Assembly: GCA_028551475.1 (NCBI GenBank)
Contig: CM052355.1
Coordinates: forward strand, 14,653,543 to 14,717,542
Direction: 5' to 3'
From: Casuarina equisetifolia
Lineage: Eukaryota; Streptophyta; Magnoliopsida; Fagales; Casuarinaceae
DNA length: 64,000 bases
The notes beneath the pieces are model-generated. The model was not told the origin of the DNA and did no database searches. It saw only the letters and a program-made list of their open reading frames with translations. Position 1 is the stretch's first letter; every line of letters begins with the position of its first letter. A program made the translations under genes and the position numbers. Below, piece after piece: positions 61,505 through 64,000 of this stretch.

Positions 61505-61720
61505 TGAAGGCCAGGAAATTGTCAGGTGATAGGAAAATCCAAAAATGTGGGGCTTTCCATCTGCATCAAGACTCATATGCGACAGTACTAACCTAGCTGT
61601 AGCTGAAACTGACCATGACATTGCTAGTTATGTGAGCAACGATGTAGCAACACACGCCCTGCTGGATGTAAGGGTAGCACGAGAATGACACACAAATGAT
61701 GAGTATGATCATGTCATCCA
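61505..61720. repeat. direct duplication, right copy
   Basis: Shorter partner of 61010-61300, with deletions and stops. Confidence 0.65.
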
Positions 61721-61748
61721 TGCAGTATGTTAGTTTTTGAAAACCCAA

Positions 61749-61989
61749 ATCTATGGTCATGCTTGAAACTATTGTGGTTGGAGTGCTTAGGCACTTAAGA
61801 TTGTATTTATATGTTTTGTATTACCTTCCATAAGGGGGTTATGCTTACCCAATCCTTAACTCAACTTCACATAGCCTGGTTAGGATTAGGTTTGCTTAAC
61901 CCTTTTATGGAGGGTAATACAAAACGTATAAATATAGCCTTAAGTGCCTAAGCACTCGATCCGCAACAATTTTAAACATGACCCTAGAT
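61749..61989. repeat. long near-perfect inverted repeat (hairpin; MITE or small-RNA precursor)
   Basis: Two arms of roughly 105-110 bases pair around a loop of about 20 bases near 61860-61880. Matching pieces include ATCTATGGTCATGCTTGAAA with ATCTAGGGTCATGTTTAAAA, GAGTGCTTAGGCACTTAAG (exact) and GTTTTGTATTACC(T/C)TCCATAA (each right-arm phrase read on the minus strand). It could be a foldback MITE or give a long hairpin transcript. Confidence 0.85.
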
Positions 61990-64000
61990 GCTACTTAGGG
62001 TGTTTTATGTTATGACATGACTTTGATATCTTGTTATCCTTTGTGTTGTCATTGGCAGTGTTTATTATACTGGAACTATATTTATTTATGCTTTTTGGTA
62101 TACGTTAACCATGTGTTTACAGGGTATATTTGGTGCTATATTTATGGTTATATTTATTATGTTACGAGGTAGGCTCTAAAAAAGGATGGAAACGTCAGGC
62201 TAGAGATGCTAACTAGGGTAGCATTCTTATACAATTAGGATTATGTTTTTTTGTTTGTAACCCTTTAGTAATCCTACGACCATGGCTTTATGTCCAACTT
62301 GTTTGTAACCCAATTTACCACCAAAAAAAAAAAAAAGACCCAACGCCTCTCTCCTTGGAAAAGCTCTCAACCTTTGAAATAGTAGTCTTTCCTTTACTTT
62401 CCTTCTCCTTTCCTTCTTCCTTCTATCGGATCTCTGTTCAGGAATACAAATCTAATCAAAACATCAACTCCGTTTATCTAAACCTATCCGCCTACACTCA
62501 AATGTCAGATTTCTCTAAATGTTTATTCTCCTTATCCTATGAGCTTAGTTTCCAGTCTGAAACTTCCTTTTAGACTCCACTACTAGCTAAAAAAAAAAAA
62601 AGGTTAAGGAAACGAAAAGGCAGACTAATTAAACCATTTCCATTCTTTAATTTTCTTAAAACATAAATTTATGATGACCGAAACATGAAAAACCAAAATT
62701 GAATATCTTTTTTTTCTTTTTTCTTTTTGTTCCTTGCACTTCTAAGCAACCGCAAAATCTTGAGGAAGATATACATCGGCAAGTATGAACAAGTGAAAAA
62801 CCAAAAGCCGCTAGTTTGGCAAGGGATGTTCCCGTCTCTTTTGAAAAGAGAGAAAACACTCTTGACATTTTGAATTCAAATTTCAAAACTTTCCCTTCCA
62901 ACCGTTCGCCGGCACCAGGTTCCACCAGTTGTTGGCATGTGGGAGGCTCACCGCGACCCTTCCTTACAACGTTGTCAACTCAGATAAAAGGTACGGTAGG
63001 CTGAAAAGAAGAAGAAATTCAAAGTAATTTCTTCTACCTATCAAAAACCGGAATGATATCTCGTATAAGCCTTAATAGAAACAATAGAGAGAAAAAAACT
63101 ATTCTGTATTCTATGATTTTCTTTGGTACAAGACTTTCCCTATATATAGGTCTGTACTACTAAACTATAAAGGAAATGGTTTAATTACATGGATTATACA
63201 AAGGTGAGAATCGTTATTGTTTCCAGTGAGGCTTGAGATTGCCGAAAGTATTTTGGGAATATTTCTGGATTCTATTCTTAGGATATGAATCCTGTGTTTC
63301 TTCCTTCCTTGTTTGAAAAGAGAAAGTTTTGATTTCTCTTTTGGTTTTTGTTTTCCATGTTTGTTTTACCTTGATATTGTGGTTGGTGAGAGATTCTTTC
63401 CTTTCCAGAAGTTGATTAGGTGTTACAAAGATTGTATGGTGCTTCAATGTTTGAAATGGTGAAGGGCTGACGTGTGCAATCTCATTAAGTGTTGATGGGT
63501 CCCACACATGGAAAGAGGTTGTTGGATTGAATAGTTGTTGCTAATGTGGAAATTCTGCACGAAGGATTGACTTTTCTTTAGTTATGACTTTATCTTCTAA
63601 TAAACTCAATGATTTCTCCCTTATTGAGGAGGTGTAGTGCCTGAAAACATCTTGTATTCGACAGGGTGAGCAGCTACTCCTAGGACTCCTAAGGCACCCA
63701 CAACAATAGTCCCATTGGTCCCAACCAAGGCAATTCACCAACAGTACCAAGAGAAGTGCTCCTTAACACCAATTTCATTACGCATAACCCCAGCGTGTGT
63801 GGTACAACCCCACACCCCACGTAGTTCCATGTCGATCTAGGTCAGGTTTTGAATCTCAATCGTCTGCTATGGATATGGCGAGTTCTAATCCATCATTTGA
63901 AGGTAGAGCCCAAGTGTCACATCGAAATGATGCATTTTCATCCCTTAATGGCCTTGGAATTCCAATCAATGTTCGGCTGCTAAGTCATCATGGACTACGA
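61990..64000. other. intergenic, no gene recognised
   Basis: No supported gene. The segment about 63100-63540 has an LTR-like look (CCCTATATATAGG near 63138), but no partner, primer-binding site or target duplication is seen. Confidence 0.35.

Noticed and set aside
63100-63540. LTR-like segment with CCCTATATATAGG
   Set aside because: No partner LTR, primer-binding site or target duplication in the window.

Overview
This window is nuclear DNA from a land plant, most likely a woody angiosperm. The genes carry spliceosomal introns, the intergenic DNA is AT-rich, Ty1/copia-type retroelement debris is common, and the gene content (thaumatin-like proteins, an alpha-expansin, a nodulin/glutamine-synthetase-like protein, an NLR-related locus) is typical of plants. 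The sequence does not fix the species. All exon models were built by eye from splice signals, reading phase and family conservation.

Layout: (1) 1-11.2 kb holds two thaumatin-like protein (TLP/PR-5) genes on the minus strand. Between them lies a processed RPL17 pseudogene cut in two by a small non-coding LTR element. (2) 11.2-18.6 kb is gene-poor, with a decayed TLP first exon and an LTR relic. (3) 18.8-27.0 kb is a duplicated composite block: each copy has a fragment of the NodGS gene's 5' end followed by a TLP gene (TLP3, TLP4), with copia remnants between the copies. (4) 27-31 kb holds retroelement traces and a scrap of an NLR nucleotide-binding domain. (5) 31.2-34.9 kb is a minus-strand NLR-related gene without NB-ARC. 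It carries an unusual repeat-rich insert and three reading-frame lesions. (6) 41.3-53.6 kb is an intact 18-exon NodGS (FluG-like) gene with a clear U12-type AT-AC intron and a solo LTR just upstream. (7) 54.6-56.2 kb is a three-exon alpha-expansin. (8) 58.4-59.8 kb is a fifth TLP on the plus strand. The rest is repeats, including a 240-bp inverted repeat near 61.75-61.99 kb.

The main theme is a defence and cell-wall gene neighbourhood. Five two-exon TLP genes and at least one TLP relic have spread by local duplication, and one round of duplication carried a piece of the neighbouring NodGS gene with it. The most unusual items are the repeat-expanded NLR-like locus, the AT-AC intron, the NodGS-TLP composite duplication, and a solo LTR whose empty site survives in the duplicated copy.
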